Positions 35,239 to 43,947 are shown, counted from the stretch's first letter. The stretch is 45,640 nucleotides of DNA from Rubrivivax sp. (GCA_030680415.1 JAUXVE010000150.1:1-45640); one strand, 5' to 3'. Made by a program: numbers and translations. The notes: generated from the sequence alone by a model not told the origin.

Positions 35239-35805
35239 ATGTTCCTCACCATTCCCACGCTGCTGACCTGGGCCCGCATCGCGGCGATCCCGTTCATCAT
35301 CGGCGTCTACTACCTGGGCTGGGACATGGCCACCAAGAACCTGGTGGCGACCGCGCTGTTCGTGCTCTTTGCCATGACAGACTGGCTCGACGGCTGGCTC
35401 GCGCGCCGGCTCGACCAGACCTCGGCCTTCGGTGCCTTTCTCGACCCGGTGGCCGACAAGATCCTGATCTGCGCATCACTGCTGGTGCTGCTGGAGCAGG
35501 GGCGGGTCGAGGCGCTGGTGGCGCTGATCATCATCGGCCGCGAGATCGCCATTTCGGCGCTGCGCGAATGGATGGCGCACATCGGCGCCTCGCGCAGCGT
35601 GGCGGTGCACATGCTGGGCAAGCTCAAGACGGTGGCGCAGATGGTGGCGATTCCGTTCCTGCTCTACGACGGTCGGCTGTTCGGCCTGCTGCACACCCGC
35701 GTCTGGGGCACCTGGCTGATGTACGTGGCGGCGGTGCTCACGATCTGGTCGATGGTGTACTACCTGCGCAAGGCCATCCCCGAGATCCGGGCCAAGGCGC
35801 GATGA
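35239..35805 (+). CDS. pgsA: CDP-diacylglycerol--glycerol-3-phosphate 3-phosphatidyltransferase
   Basis: A 188-residue inner-membrane enzyme that makes phosphatidylglycerol phosphate from CDP-diacylglycerol and glycerol 3-phosphate. The CDP-alcohol phosphatidyltransferase signature DGWLARRLDQTSAFGAFLDPVADK, with its aspartates, is intact. Several hydrophobic helices follow. ATG 35239 gives the typical start FLTIPTLLTWARI. uvrC-pgsA is a common pairing in proteobacteria. The stop overlaps the next gene by ATGA. Confidence 0.94.
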   Translation: MFLTIPTLLTWARIAAIPFIIGVYYLGWDMATKNLVATALFVLFAMTDWLDGWLARRLDQTSAFGAFLDPVADKILICASLLVLLEQGRVEALVALIIIGREIAISALREWMAHIGASRSVAVHMLGKLKTVAQMVAIPFLLYDGRLFGLLHTRVWGTWLMYVAAVLTIWSMVYYLRKAIPEIRAKAR

Positions 35806-36725
35806 ACGGCGTGGCCCCGGCCGAGGCGGCCAGTGCGGCCCGGCAGGCGGCGCTGCTGAGCGCGATGCCGGTGGTTTTCGTGCTCATCTGGAGCACGGGT
35901 TTCGTGGTCGCGCGCTTCGGCATGCCGCATGCGCCGCCGATGGGCTTTCTGGCGCTGCGCTATGCCTTCTCGGTGGCGGCCTTCCTGCTCTGGATCCTCT
36001 GGGCGCGCGCCGCCTGGCCGCAGGGCCGCACGCAATGGTTGCACCTGGGCCTGACCGGCGTGCTGATGCATGCCGGCTACCTGGGCGGCGTCTGGGCGGC
36101 GGTCAAGGACGGCCTGGGCGCCGGGCTGGCGGCCCTGATCGTCGGCCTGCAGCCGATGATCACGGCGCTGTGGATCAGCGCCCGCGGCCACCGTCACCAC
36201 GTCAGCGGCCGACAATGGCTGGGCCTCGTGCTGGGCCTGGCCGGCCTGCTGCTGGTGGTCTGGCACAAGCTGCACCTGGGCGAGGCGCGAGGCTACAACG
36301 TCGGCCTGGCCGTGCTTGCGTTGGCCAGCATCACTGCCGGCACGCTGTACCAGAAGCGCTGGGTGCAGCCCTGCGACGTGCGCACCGCCAACACCGTGCA
36401 ATTGCTCGCCGCCTTCGCAGTGACCGCGCCGCTGGCGCTGCTGGAGACCGAGCCGTTCGAGATGCACCCCGAACTGATCGGTGCCATGGCCTGGTCGGTG
36501 CTCGTGCTCACGCTGGGCGGCAGCTCGCTGCTGTACCTGCTGATCCAGCGCGGCGCGGCCACCGCGGTGACGAGCCTGATGTACCTGGTGCCGCCGTGCA
36601 CGGCGGTGCTGGCCTGGCTGCTGTTCGGCGAAACTCTGAGCGTTCTCGTGCTCGCCGGTCTGGCACTCACGGCCGCCGGCGTGGCACTCGTCGTGCGTGA
36701 TCCGCGCCCGCTGGTCCCAAGTTGA
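35802..36725 (+). CDS. EamA/DMT family transporter
   Basis: A 307-residue inner-membrane protein with ten predicted helices in two EamA repeats (VVFVLIWSTGFVVARFG opens the first, LASITAGTLYQKRW the second). Members export or import small metabolites such as amino acids or nucleosides; the substrate is not visible in sequence. The ATG at 35802 overlaps the pgsA stop, so it is translated in the same operon. It ends 10 bases before the next gene, whose ribosome site lies across this junction. Confidence 0.85.
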   Translation: MNGVAPAEAASAARQAALLSAMPVVFVLIWSTGFVVARFGMPHAPPMGFLALRYAFSVAAFLLWILWARAAWPQGRTQWLHLGLTGVLMHAGYLGGVWAAVKDGLGAGLAALIVGLQPMITALWISARGHRHHVSGRQWLGLVLGLAGLLLVVWHKLHLGEARGYNVGLAVLALASITAGTLYQKRWVQPCDVRTANTVQLLAAFAVTAPLALLETEPFEMHPELIGAMAWSVLVLTLGGSSLLYLLIQRGAATAVTSLMYLVPPCTAVLAWLLFGETLSVLVLAGLALTAAGVALVVRDPRPLVPS

Positions 36726-36735
36726 AGGAGATTTG

Positions 36736-37827
36736 ATGACCCCCCACCGCATTGCAGTCATCGCCGGCGACGGCATCGGCCCCGAAGTCATGCCCGAGGG
36801 CCTGCGCGTGCTCGACGCCGCGTCGCGCCGCTTCGGCATCGCGCTGCAGGTCGACGAGTTCGACTTCGCCAACTGCGCCTATTTCGCCCGCCACGGCACC
36901 ATGATGCCGGACGACTGGAAGGACCGCATCGGCGGCCACGAGGCGATCTTCTTCGGCGCCGTCGGCTGGCCGGCCACGGTGCCAGACCATGTGTCGCTGT
37001 GGGGTTCGCTGCTCAAGTTCAGGCGCGAGTTCGACCAGTACGTCAACCTGCGCCCGGCGCGGCTGATGCCGGGTATCCGCTCGCCGCTGGTCAACCGGCA
37101 GGGCGAGCCGCTCAAACCGGGCGAGATCGACATGTGGATCGTGCGCGAGAACACCGAAGGCGAGTACTCGAGCATCGGCGGGCGCATGTACGAAGGCACC
37201 GAACGCGAGATCGTCGTGCAGGAGACGGTGATGTCGCGCACCGGCGTCGACCGCGTGCTGAAGTTCGCCTTCGAACTGGCCGCGAGCCGGCCGCGGCGCA
37301 AGCTCACCTCGGCCACCAAGAGCAACGGCATCTCGATCACCATGCCCTACTGGGACGAGCGCGTGGCGGCCATGGCTGCCACCTACCCCGAGGTGGCGGT
37401 GGACCGCTTTCACATCGACATCCTGACCGCCTTCTTCGTGCAGCGGCCACAGCACTTCGATGTCGTCGTGGCCAGCAACCTGTTCGGCGACATCCTGTCC
37501 GACCTCGGCCCGGCCTGCACCGGCACCATCGGCATCGCGCCGTCGGCCAATCTCAACCCGACGCGGCAGTGGCCGAGCCTGTTCGAGCCCGTGCACGGTT
37601 CGGCGCCCGACATCGCCGGCCGCGGCATCGCCAACCCCATCGGCCAGGCCTGGTCGGCAGCGATGATGCTCGACTTTCTCGGCCACCGCGACGCGCACGA
37701 CGCGGTGCTGGCGGCCATCGAAGCCGTGCTCGCCGACAGCCACGCGCCACGCACGCCCGACCTCGGCGGCAGCGCCGGCACGCGCGACCTGGGCCAGGCG
37801 CTGGCCGCTGAAGTGTCCCGTGGGTAG
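36736..37827 (+). CDS. ttuC: Tartrate dehydrogenase/decarboxylase-type isopropylmalate dehydrogenase family enzyme
   Basis: A 363-residue beta-decarboxylating dehydrogenase of the isocitrate/isopropylmalate family. It resembles TtuC/D-malate dehydrogenase proteins, which oxidise tartrate or D-malate with NAD and may decarboxylate the product. Features are the N-terminal IAVIAGDGIGPEVMPEG, the loop VSLWGSLLKFRREFDQYVNLRPARL (substrate-binding Arg cluster), VRENTEGEYSSIGGR, TKSNGI, ASNLFGDILSDLG (metal-binding Asp) and LFEPVHGSAPDIAG. ATG 36736 has GAAGGAG at 36724-36730. It is last in the pgsA-EamA-ttuC run; the transporter just upstream may carry a related acid (inference). Substrate choice between tartrate and D-malate is not decidable here. 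Confidence 0.87.
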   Translation: MTPHRIAVIAGDGIGPEVMPEGLRVLDAASRRFGIALQVDEFDFANCAYFARHGTMMPDDWKDRIGGHEAIFFGAVGWPATVPDHVSLWGSLLKFRREFDQYVNLRPARLMPGIRSPLVNRQGEPLKPGEIDMWIVRENTEGEYSSIGGRMYEGTEREIVVQETVMSRTGVDRVLKFAFELAASRPRRKLTSATKSNGISITMPYWDERVAAMAATYPEVAVDRFHIDILTAFFVQRPQHFDVVVASNLFGDILSDLGPACTGTIGIAPSANLNPTRQWPSLFEPVHGSAPDIAGRGIANPIGQAWSAAMMLDFLGHRDAHDAVLAAIEAVLADSHAPRTPDLGGSAGTRDLGQALAAEVSRG

Positions 37828-37927
37828 GCTGCGCAGCCGCGCTTGTCAAGCGTGGAATCACGCTGGCCGCGAGGGCCCCGGACACCCTCGCGTGCGGGGG
37901 ACTTGCGCCTAGAATCTTCGACTCCGC

Positions 37928-37956
37928 TTGACACTGTCGAAGCCAGGGCACCTAAT
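37928..37956 (+). promoter_or_regulatory. Sigma-70-type promoter for hupB
   Basis: A perfect -35 hexamer TTGACA (37928-37933) is followed after 17 bases by CCTAAT (37951-37956), a fair -10 match. It points at hupB and predicts a 5' leader of about 80 bases. A stem-loop without a T run (CGCGAGGG 37868-37875 with CCCTCGCG 37885-37892) lies between ttuC and this promoter and may help separate the units. Confidence 0.65.
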
Positions 37957-38043
37957 TGTTTGGCCCTGCCCGCAGCGCCATCCGGGGGCGGCCACCATGC
38001 AGCCCGACATCCATTCCGAACCACCTAAAGAGGGGATCGCGCC

Positions 38044-38313
38044 GTGAACAAGAGTGAACTGATCGAGCACATCGCCAAGCAGGCCGACATCTCCAAGGCC
38101 GCGGCGGGGCGCTCGCTGGAGGCCTTGATCGGCGCAGTCAAGGTCACGCTCAAGAAGGGCGGCAGCGTCACGATCACCGGCTTCGGCACCTTCACTGCGC
38201 CCAAGCGTGCCGCGCGCACGGGCCGCAACCCGCGCACCGGCGCCGCGATCAAGATCAAGGCCGCCAAGGTGCCCAAGTTCCGCCCGGGCAAAGGTTTGCG
38301 CGACGCCGTCTGA
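38044..38313 (+). CDS. hupB: DNA-binding protein HU
   Basis: An 89-residue HU-family histone-like protein that bends and compacts DNA as a dimer. The order is as usual: [21 protein letters not shown] helices, the [11 protein letters not shown] strand, the DNA-contact arm with the RNPRTG motif, and the end [15 protein letters not shown] good promoter lies 88-116 bases upstream of the ATG. tRNA-Val starts only 13 bases after the stop, so the two are probably in one transcript ended by the terminator near 38500. Confidence 0.95.
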   Translation: MNKSELIEHIAKQADISKAAAGRSLEALIGAVKVTLKKGGSVTITGFGTFTAPKRAARTGRNPRTGAAIKIKAAKVPKFRPGKGLRDAV

Positions 38314-38326
38314 GGCCCGCTCCACC

Positions 38327-38402
38327 GGGTGCTTAGCTCAGCCGGTAGAGCGGCGCCCTTACAAGGCGTAGGTCGGCGGTTCGAACCCGTCAGCACCCAC
38401 CA
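38327..38402 (+). tRNA. tRNA-Val (anticodon UAC)
   Basis: A complete cloverleaf. The acceptor stem GGGTGCT (38327-38333) pairs with AGCACCC (38392-38398), followed by discriminator A and an encoded CCA. The D-arm, anticodon loop CTTACAA (anticodon TAC) and T-arm GGTTCGAACCC-type sequence are in place. It directly follows hupB. Confidence 0.95.
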
Positions 38403-38483
38403 CCTCGGCTAGAATCCACGGCTCGCCCTTGCGGGTGTGGCCGCGTGCTCGTGCGGCCCGTGCGCCGGTCGCAGCGCATCCAG

Positions 38484-38505
38484 GCGAACCACGGTTCGCT
38501 TTTTT
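38484..38505 (+). terminator. Rho-independent terminator downstream of tRNA-Val
   Basis: GCGAAC (38484-38489) pairs with GTTCGC (38494-38499) around CACG and is followed by six T (38500-38505). A second hairpin lies upstream (GGCCGC 38439-38444 with GCGGCC 38453-38458). It ends the hupB/tRNA unit, or a short RNA starting near the TAGAAT box at 38410-38415, 55 bases before ppiD. Confidence 0.8.
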
Positions 38506-38560
38506 GTTGGGCTCCGCGGCGCTGTGTGCCGGCTCGAGCCCGTTCCCCGAGGTCCGTTCC

Positions 38561-40474
38561 ATGTTCGACTTTGTCCGCAATCACACCCGGCTGGTGCTCG
38601 GCTTCCTGCTGTTGCTGATCGTGCCGTCGTTCGTGTTCTTCGGCGTGCAGGGCTATTCGAGGTTCACCGAAGCCGGCAACGAGACGGTGGCCAAGGTCGA
38701 TGGCGTGGCGATCACGCGCGCCGAGTGGGACGCCGCGCACGCGCGCAACGTCGAGCGCGTGCGCCGGCAGTCGCCCGACATCGACGTGCAATTGCTCGAC
38801 TCGCCGCAGGTCAGGCGTGAAACGCTCGACGGCATGGTGCGTGAACGCGTGCTGCTCGCGGCGGCCAGGCAGATGCAGCTCTTCCCCAGCGTCGCGCGCA
38901 TGGCGATGCTGTTCGACAGCGATCCGCAGTTTGCCGGCCTGCGCGGCCCCGACGGCCGCATCAATCGCGACCTGCTCGCCGCCCAGGGCCTGACGCCGGA
39001 GATGTTCGACCAGCGGCTGCGCCAGGACTTTGCCATGCAGCAGGTGCTGGCCGGCATCACACAGACTCCGCTCGCGCCGGCGACCATCGCGGCCGCGGCC
39101 ATCGACCCGCTGTTCCAGCGCCGCGAGGTGCAACTGCAGCGCTACGACGCGGCCGCCTACCGCGCCCGTGTCGCCTTGACCGATGCCGAGATCGAGGCCT
39201 ACTACAAGGCCAACGAGGCGCGCTTCCAGGCGCCGGAGCAGGCCGTGATCGAGTACGTGGTGCTGGACATCGAGCCGCTGGCCAGGAGCGTGACCGTGCC
39301 GGAGGAAGACCTGCGCACCTACTACGCCGAAAACGCCAGCCGCTACACCGTGGCCGAGGAGCGGCGTGCCAGTCACATCCTCATTACTGCCGGGTCGGAC
39401 ATGGCCTCCGCCGAGCGCCAGAAGGCACGCGAGCGCGCCGAAGCGCTGCTGGCCGAAGTGCGCAAGAGCCCGGCCTCGTTTGCCGAGGTGGCGCGCAAGA
39501 ACTCGCAGGACCCGGGATCGGCCGAGCTTGGCGGCGATCTCGGTTTCTTCAGCCGCGGCGCCATGGTCAAGGCCTTCGAAGACGCCGTCTACGCGATGAA
39601 GAGCGGCGAGATCAGCAACCTCGTCGAGAGCGACTTCGGCTATCACATCATCACGCTCACCGGCCAGCGCGGCGGCCAGAAGAAGGCCTTCGAAGAAGTT
39701 CGCGCCGAGATCGAGGCCGAGGTGCGCAAGTCGCTTGCGCAACGCCGCTGGGCCGAGGTCGCCGAGCAGTTCACGAACACCGTGTACGAGCAGTCCGACA
39801 GCCTGCAGGCGGTGGTCGACAGACTCAAGCTCGAGAAGAAGACCGCCACCGTGCAACGCGCGCCGGCCCCCGGTGCAACGGGCACGCTGGCCTCCGCCAA
39901 GCTGCTGCAGGCGGTGTTCGCGGCCGACTCGCTGCGCAACAAGCGCAACACCGACGCCATCGACGTGGGCGCGAACCAGCTCGCGTCGGCGCGCATCGTC
40001 GAGTACACGCCGGCGCGCACGCGGCCGTTGGCCGAAGTGCAGGAGGCCGTGCGCGCGCGTCTGCTCGACGAGCAGAGCGCGGCGCTGGCGCGCAAGGAAG
40101 GGCAGGCCCGGCTCGACGCGCTGCGCCAGGCGCCTGCCGAGGCGCTGCCGAATGCGCTGACGATCTCGCGTTCGCAGACGCAGGGCCTGCCCGCGCCGGT
40201 GGTCGACGCCGTGCTGCGCGCCGACGCAAGCAAGCTGCCGGCTCTGGCGGGCGTCGATCTGGGGGCGCAGGGTTACGTGGTGCTGCGTGTCACGCAGGTG
40301 CTGCCACGCGAGGCCGTGCCCGGCGGTGACGGACCGCTGCGCCTGCAGTACGCGCAGGCCTGGGCGGCGGCCGAGGCCGACGCTTACCTGGGCGCGCTGA
40401 GAAAGCGTTTCAAGGTCGACATCAAGGCGGCGGCGTCGGCCGTGGCGGATGCGGCGTCGGCCCCTGCACGCTGA
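38561..40474 (+). CDS. ppiD: Periplasmic peptidyl-prolyl isomerase/chaperone PpiD (SurA-N type)
   Basis: A 637-residue protein anchored in the inner membrane by one N-terminal helix (LVLGFLLLLIVPSFVFFGV, about residues 12-30) and facing the periplasm. A SurA-like N-terminal chaperone region (VAKVDGVAITRAEWD) is followed by a parvulin domain at about 266-365 (RRASHILI, FAEVARKNSQDPGSAELGGDLGFFSRGAMVKAFEDAVY, YHIITLTG). It helps newly secreted proteins fold near the Sec translocon. ATG 38561 fits the known N-terminus. Placement next to hupB matches the order found in many proteobacteria. Confidence 0.93.
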   Translation: MFDFVRNHTRLVLGFLLLLIVPSFVFFGVQGYSRFTEAGNETVAKVDGVAITRAEWDAAHARNVERVRRQSPDIDVQLLDSPQVRRETLDGMVRERVLLAAARQMQLFPSVARMAMLFDSDPQFAGLRGPDGRINRDLLAAQGLTPEMFDQRLRQDFAMQQVLAGITQTPLAPATIAAAAIDPLFQRREVQLQRYDAAAYRARVALTDAEIEAYYKANEARFQAPEQAVIEYVVLDIEPLARSVTVPEEDLRTYYAENASRYTVAEERRASHILITAGSDMASAERQKARERAEALLAEVRKSPASFAEVARKNSQDPGSAELGGDLGFFSRGAMVKAFEDAVYAMKSGEISNLVESDFGYHIITLTGQRGGQKKAFEEVRAEIEAEVRKSLAQRRWAEVAEQFTNTVYEQSDSLQAVVDRLKLEKKTATVQRAPAPGATGTLASAKLLQAVFAADSLRNKRNTDAIDVGANQLASARIVEYTPARTRPLAEVQEAVRARLLDEQSAALARKEGQARLDALRQAPAEALPNALTISRSQTQGLPAPVVDAVLRADASKLPALAGVDLGAQGYVVLRVTQVLPREAVPGGDGPLRLQYAQAWAAAEADAYLGALRKRFKVDIKAAASAVADAASAPAR

Positions 40475-40524
40475 GCGGGCACCGCGCCGCAGGCAGGGCG
40501 CGGGCTATACTTGCCGGCTCTACG

Positions 40525-40600
40525 GTGGCTGTAGCTCAGTTGGTAGAGTCCCAGATTGTGATTCTGGTCGTCGTGGGTTCGAGTCCCATCAGCCACCCCA
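40525..40600 (+). tRNA. tRNA-His (anticodon GUG)
   Basis: Acceptor GTGGCTG (40525-40531) pairs with CAGCCAC (40590-40596), then discriminator C and encoded CCA. A G at 40524 supplies the extra 5' G that is characteristic of tRNA-His. The anticodon loop reads TTGTGAT (anticodon GTG). A TATACT box at 40506-40511 is a likely -10 element. The 3' end borders an integrase gene, so this tRNA is the probable integration site of the element to the right. Confidence 0.95.
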
Positions 40601-40604
40601 AATT
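40575..40604. other. Probable left attachment site (tRNA-His 3' end)
   Basis: The T-arm and acceptor 3' part of tRNA-His, ending in CCACCCCAAA, lies 20 bases from the end of a tyrosine integrase gene that reads toward it. This is the normal layout for an element integrated at a tRNA 3' end, with the tRNA rebuilt by the element. The exact core is not defined because the right-hand copy is not in the window. Confidence 0.5.
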
Positions 40605-40620
40605 TTCCCTTTAGAATCAA

Positions 40621-41814
40621 CTACTTGCGTGGTTCGCCCCCATCCTGGGGATGTTCCAGGGATGAATTCGCACCTAGCGCCGTCTCCAGACGGTTCATTT
40701 CGAGTGCGTTTTGGTCTCCGTCCAGCCACTTTGAGTAGGTCCGCAAGAACATCTCTACAGAGTGTCCAAGCTGGCGCGCGCAGAAGGCGGGCCTCATGCC
40801 TGCCATCAGCATCATGGTGGCGTAGCTGTGGCGTGTGTTGTACGGAGGGCGGTACCGGATAGCTAGGTGCTTGAGCGTGGGCTCCCAGAAGCTGCGCCTG
40901 AACGCTCGTTCCTCCAGCCAGGCCGTGCCGTAGCGCGGATCCAGAAAGACGTGAGCTCCGGCCACCTGGGTGTGCTTCCTCTGCCGTTGCAGCGCCGTCA
41001 GCGAGCGGCTGTTGAGAGCGACGTGGCGTGCGGTGTTCGTCTTGGTGTTGTCCTTTTCGATGCCCCTGACGATGGCCTGAGTGACGAGGATCTGCTTGGA
41101 TGGCAGGTCGACATTGCGCCAGCGAAGGCCAAAGCTCTCCGAAGTGCGCAGGCCCGTGAAGAACTTGAACTCCACGTAGTTCACGACCTGGTCCGGGTAA
41201 TGCTGGGCCATGTGCGCGATGATCGACTCCACCTCTTCGCGAGTGAACGGGTCGGGCAGCGGCTTCTGGTACTTTGCCCGGGCAATGCTGTCCGCGGGAT
41301 TCCCGGTCAGCACCTTGTCGATGACCGCCAGGTCCAGGGCCTCTCGAAGCACTGACACGTAGTTGTTCACGGTTTTGCCGGTCAGCTCGGAACGTGCAGC
41401 GAGGACGGTCATGATGTCGCTCGGTTTCAGCGCCCGCAGGGCCTTCTCGCCCATCGCAATCGCCTGCTTCCCGACAACCGCACCCTTCCAGAACTTGATG
41501 GCGCTTTCATAACCGGCGCGAGTAGACGCCTCAAGACGCTTCGAGTCCAGCCAGGTGTCCAGTTGATCGCCCAGGGTGGTCGGATGGCCGACGTTGCCCG
41601 TCGCCGGAAAGTACTCTGCGATCGAGAAGTTGCCGAGTCGGATCTTGTCCCGGATCTCGGCGACCAGCCGGCGCGCGTACTTTATGTTCGACGGGGTCGG
41701 CGACATGGGCTCATCGGCGACGACGAGCGTGCGCCGTACGGTCCGCCCATCCAGGACGAACTGGATGCGCAGCGAGTTTTCCCTGACCTCTACCCCCGAC
41801 CCTGTTCGACCCAT
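40621..41814 (-). CDS. int: Tyrosine site-specific integrase
   Basis: A 397-residue phage-type integrase. The N-terminal ~70 residues form an arm-binding part (SLRIQFVLDGRTVRRTL), then a core-binding domain (about 78-175) and the catalytic domain. The active-site residues visible are R223 (FFTGLRTSE), R328 (NTRHSYAT), H351 (LGH) and Y360 (LRTYSKW); the usual first His of HxxR is Tyr (Y325). All the essential ones are present, so it should be active. It reads toward tRNA-His and overlaps the excisionase gene by 25 bases, so both may be co-expressed. It marks the left end of an integrated element. Confidence 0.93.
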   Translation of the reverse strand: MGRTGSGVEVRENSLRIQFVLDGRTVRRTLVVADEPMSPTPSNIKYARRLVAEIRDKIRLGNFSIAEYFPATGNVGHPTTLGDQLDTWLDSKRLEASTRAGYESAIKFWKGAVVGKQAIAMGEKALRALKPSDIMTVLAARSELTGKTVNNYVSVLREALDLAVIDKVLTGNPADSIARAKYQKPLPDPFTREEVESIIAHMAQHYPDQVVNYVEFKFFTGLRTSESFGLRWRNVDLPSKQILVTQAIVRGIEKDNTKTNTARHVALNSRSLTALQRQRKHTQVAGAHVFLDPRYGTAWLEERAFRRSFWEPTLKHLAIRYRPPYNTRHSYATMMLMAGMRPAFCARQLGHSVEMFLRTYSKWLDGDQNALEMNRLETALGANSSLEHPQDGGEPRK

Positions 41815-42107
41815 TGCTGATATCCCTTCAGGCTGATCAGGACATGACCATCAGGTGCACGACGAAACTCGCGACCCTCCAGCCAGACACCGTTCTCAAT
41901 CTTGCGACGAATCGCCTTTGCCGAATAGCCCGTGATCGACGATGCAACCGTGATGGTCACGTAGGGTGCAGGCGGCGGGCTGACCGCTGCGGTGTCACGG
42001 GTTCCCGCGCCGGTGGCTGTAGGCACATGGCGGCGGGCGCGGACCGGCAACGAGTTTGACCACGGGGTCCGGTCATCCGGCGTGTTTGAGGCAGTAGCTG
42101 TGGGCAT
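41790..42107 (-). CDS. xis: Excisionase-like DNA-binding protein
   Basis: A 105-residue protein whose last ~60 residues form a winged-helix/AlpA-like excisionase domain: YVTITVASSITGYSAKAIRRK, then ENGVWLEGREFRRAPDGHVLISLKGYQQWVE. WLEGREFRRAPDG with a C-terminal GYxxWVE is the standard pattern of integrase-associated excisionases. The N-terminal ~45 residues are Pro/Thr/Arg-rich low complexity, so a later start is possible, but no in-frame ATG/GTG with a good ribosome site stands out. It overlaps int by 25 bases and would help direct excision. Confidence 0.8.
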   Translation of the reverse strand: MPTATASNTPDDRTPWSNSLPVRARRHVPTATGAGTRDTAAVSPPPAPYVTITVASSITGYSAKAIRRKIENGVWLEGREFRRAPDGHVLISLKGYQQWVEQGRG

Positions 42108-42967
42108 TTGGAGCTCCGCAAGTACGGGGGTTGTGAGGGGTGGCGCCTGGGCAGGACACGGTCAACGCGGGTCGGGGGCGCGTGGGCACCGGGCAGGCAG
42201 AGAGGGGGCGCCTGCGATGGATCCCATGGATGTCGATCGGAGTGCGCATGGCGGAGCCCGACGACGGAGAACGTCGAGCCCGCGCGATGAGAGTTGGACC
42301 GCGGAGTCCGCGGTGGCCGATTCACCGGCTCCCGCCGACAACCGGGGCCAGACAACTAGGATCGACTGACGATCAAGCTTCTTGTGAGGGTCACGACCTC
42401 GAACGGCTGATCTGGTCCGGAACGGGTAGCGGGGTCAGCACCGGCCTGCTGCAGAACTTCGCCGCCGAAAACACAGGCTGATTCCGACGGTCGCTCCCAT
42501 TTAATCGGCGCTCTCGTTCTTCGTCAAGTGAGGCAGATCATCGGACCTGCAGCGACCAGTTGATCGTGCGACACCGGCAATGCCGGGGCACCCACAACGG
42601 CATGACGCAGGGGGTGCCTACGCAGAACGCGGCCCCACTGCTGATGTGATGGGGTCGCTGCGACTGCCGGCACTGCCAGTCGGAACCGGCGTCGTTCCGG
42701 CCCACGATGTCGTTGTCCATGATCCGTGGCTGTCTGATCTCCCGTCCGGAGCAGGCCTTACGCCGCGTGGGCTTGGCTCGTCGGCGCCTTCAACCGCTTC
42801 AGGCAAGGGGGTCCGAGTCCGCGGTGAATCGGCTCGTGACACCGGAACCCGGGCCATTTGTGGCGGGATTTCCGCTGGCGCACGGCGTGCCGGAGGGGAA
42901 CACTGCGTCCGATCGACAGCCGGCATGTGGAACCGGCCTGGAGTCGACCCAGCCGAGGCAGCACGCG
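42108..42967. other. Region without a recognisable gene
   Basis: About 860 bases between the divergent xis and the recombinase-like gene. Several open frames exist on both strands (for example 42140-42481 plus, and an upstream extension of the next gene to 42707), but none shows a family motif, coherent hydrophobic pattern or good ribosome site. A short hairpin (CCGGC 42574-42578 with GCCGG 42582-42586) is present. GC content is patchy, with a local AT-richer part near 42500-42520. It probably holds promoters for xis/int and the rightward genes, and perhaps decayed sequence. Confidence 0.5.
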
Positions 42968-43897
42968 ATGAAGCCGGAGACGATCGCCAAGGCCAGGACG
43001 ATGCTTGCCAGCGTCCTCATCGAGGGCCTGAGCTATCGCGAGGCCGGCGTGCCCTTCGGCCTGGGGCGCTCGACGGTCGAGCGCTCGATCAAGGGCCTGG
43101 TGCTGGAGGTCGCCCGCGAGCGTGGCATCCCCGAACTGGACGAGGACGGCTTGTCATGCCTGCCGCGCCTGCGGCAGTTCCGGGAGCCCGTGCTTCGCGC
43201 GGTGGACGAGTACACGCCGGTCCATCCGCGGCGCAAGCGCATCACCTTGCTGGAGCCCGACGAGATCGCAGCCGGCGCCAATCGCGTGCGCCTGCGCAGC
43301 GAGAACGCCAACCGGGACGTCGCGCTGATCTACGTGCTGTTCTGCACTGGCGCAAAGCCGATCGAGATCGCGCGGCTCGAAGTGCGCGACTACCTGAACC
43401 GCGACGGATCGATCCGCGAGCGCTCCGAGATGCGACCCGAGACGTCCGTCAACGGGCGGAGCCGACCGCTGTTCTTTACGTCGTCGCGGACTTGCGCCGC
43501 AGTCGATGCCTACCTCGTTGAACGCCGTCGCCGAAAGCTCGGCGTCGCAGGTTCGTCAGCGACCAACTGCGAAGCGTACCGGGGACTCGATCCTTCAAGT
43601 GCATTGTTTCTGACGGAAGGGGGCTGGCGTTTCGAGATCGGCGGGCGGGGCCCGAACGATCAACGTGAGACCTGCCGACTCATGATCGCGACCCTGCGCT
43701 CCATCTTCAAGCGGGCAGGGTGGACCGGTGTCACTGCCCAGTCGGCCAGGCGCATGGTGGCGCGACGTCTCGCCGACAAGGGCGCCGAAGGTGCACAGGT
43801 CGGGGAGATCCTGGGTCTCTCAAGCTCGCGAGCGGTTCGCCGCCTGCTCGGCAGCAACCGCAGGCCGCTCGAAAACCTGGCCCGCGAGCTGGTGTGA
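42968..43897 (+). CDS. Recombinase-like protein with N-terminal HTH and degenerate tyrosine-recombinase domain
   Basis: A 309-residue protein. The N-terminus (about residues 6-52, EGLSYREAGVPFGLGRSTVERSIKGLV) looks like a helix-turn-helix in place of the normal core-binding domain. The rest has the layout of a tyrosine-recombinase catalytic domain: ALIYVLFCTGAKPIEIARLEVRDYL (where TGxR is expected; here K130), LFLTEGGWRFEI, and TAQSARRMVARRLADKGAEGAQVGEILGLSSSRAVRRLL at the place of HxxR...GH...Y. R261/R262 may keep the second Arg, but the first Arg, the His and the nucleophilic Tyr all appear changed, so strand cleavage is unlikely. ATG 42968 is chosen although the frame is open to 42707. 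It is followed after 50 bases by a DUF1173 gene and may be a DNA-binding regulator or accessory factor of the element (inference). Confidence 0.65.
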   Translation: MKPETIAKARTMLASVLIEGLSYREAGVPFGLGRSTVERSIKGLVLEVARERGIPELDEDGLSCLPRLRQFREPVLRAVDEYTPVHPRRKRITLLEPDEIAAGANRVRLRSENANRDVALIYVLFCTGAKPIEIARLEVRDYLNRDGSIRERSEMRPETSVNGRSRPLFFTSSRTCAAVDAYLVERRRRKLGVAGSSATNCEAYRGLDPSSALFLTEGGWRFEIGGRGPNDQRETCRLMIATLRSIFKRAGWTGVTAQSARRMVARRLADKGAEGAQVGEILGLSSSRAVRRLLGSNRRPLENLARELV

Positions 43898-43947
43898 CCG
43901 GAACGCGAAAGCTGGAAGGGTCAAGCGGGCAGGGCGAGGACAACACG

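Noticed and set aside
37910..37915. TAGAAT as -10 box of the hupB promoter
   Set aside because: No acceptable -35 element 16-18 bases upstream, whereas TTGACA-17-CCTAAT just downstream is a better promoter.
42707..42967. N-terminal extension of the recombinase-like protein
   Set aside because: The added 87 residues are Arg/Pro/Gly-rich without motif; the ATG at 42968 directly precedes the HTH-like segment.
42538..42967. Possible insertion-sequence fragment upstream of the recombinase-like gene
   Set aside because: No transposase motif, terminal inverted repeat or target duplication could be recognised on either strand.
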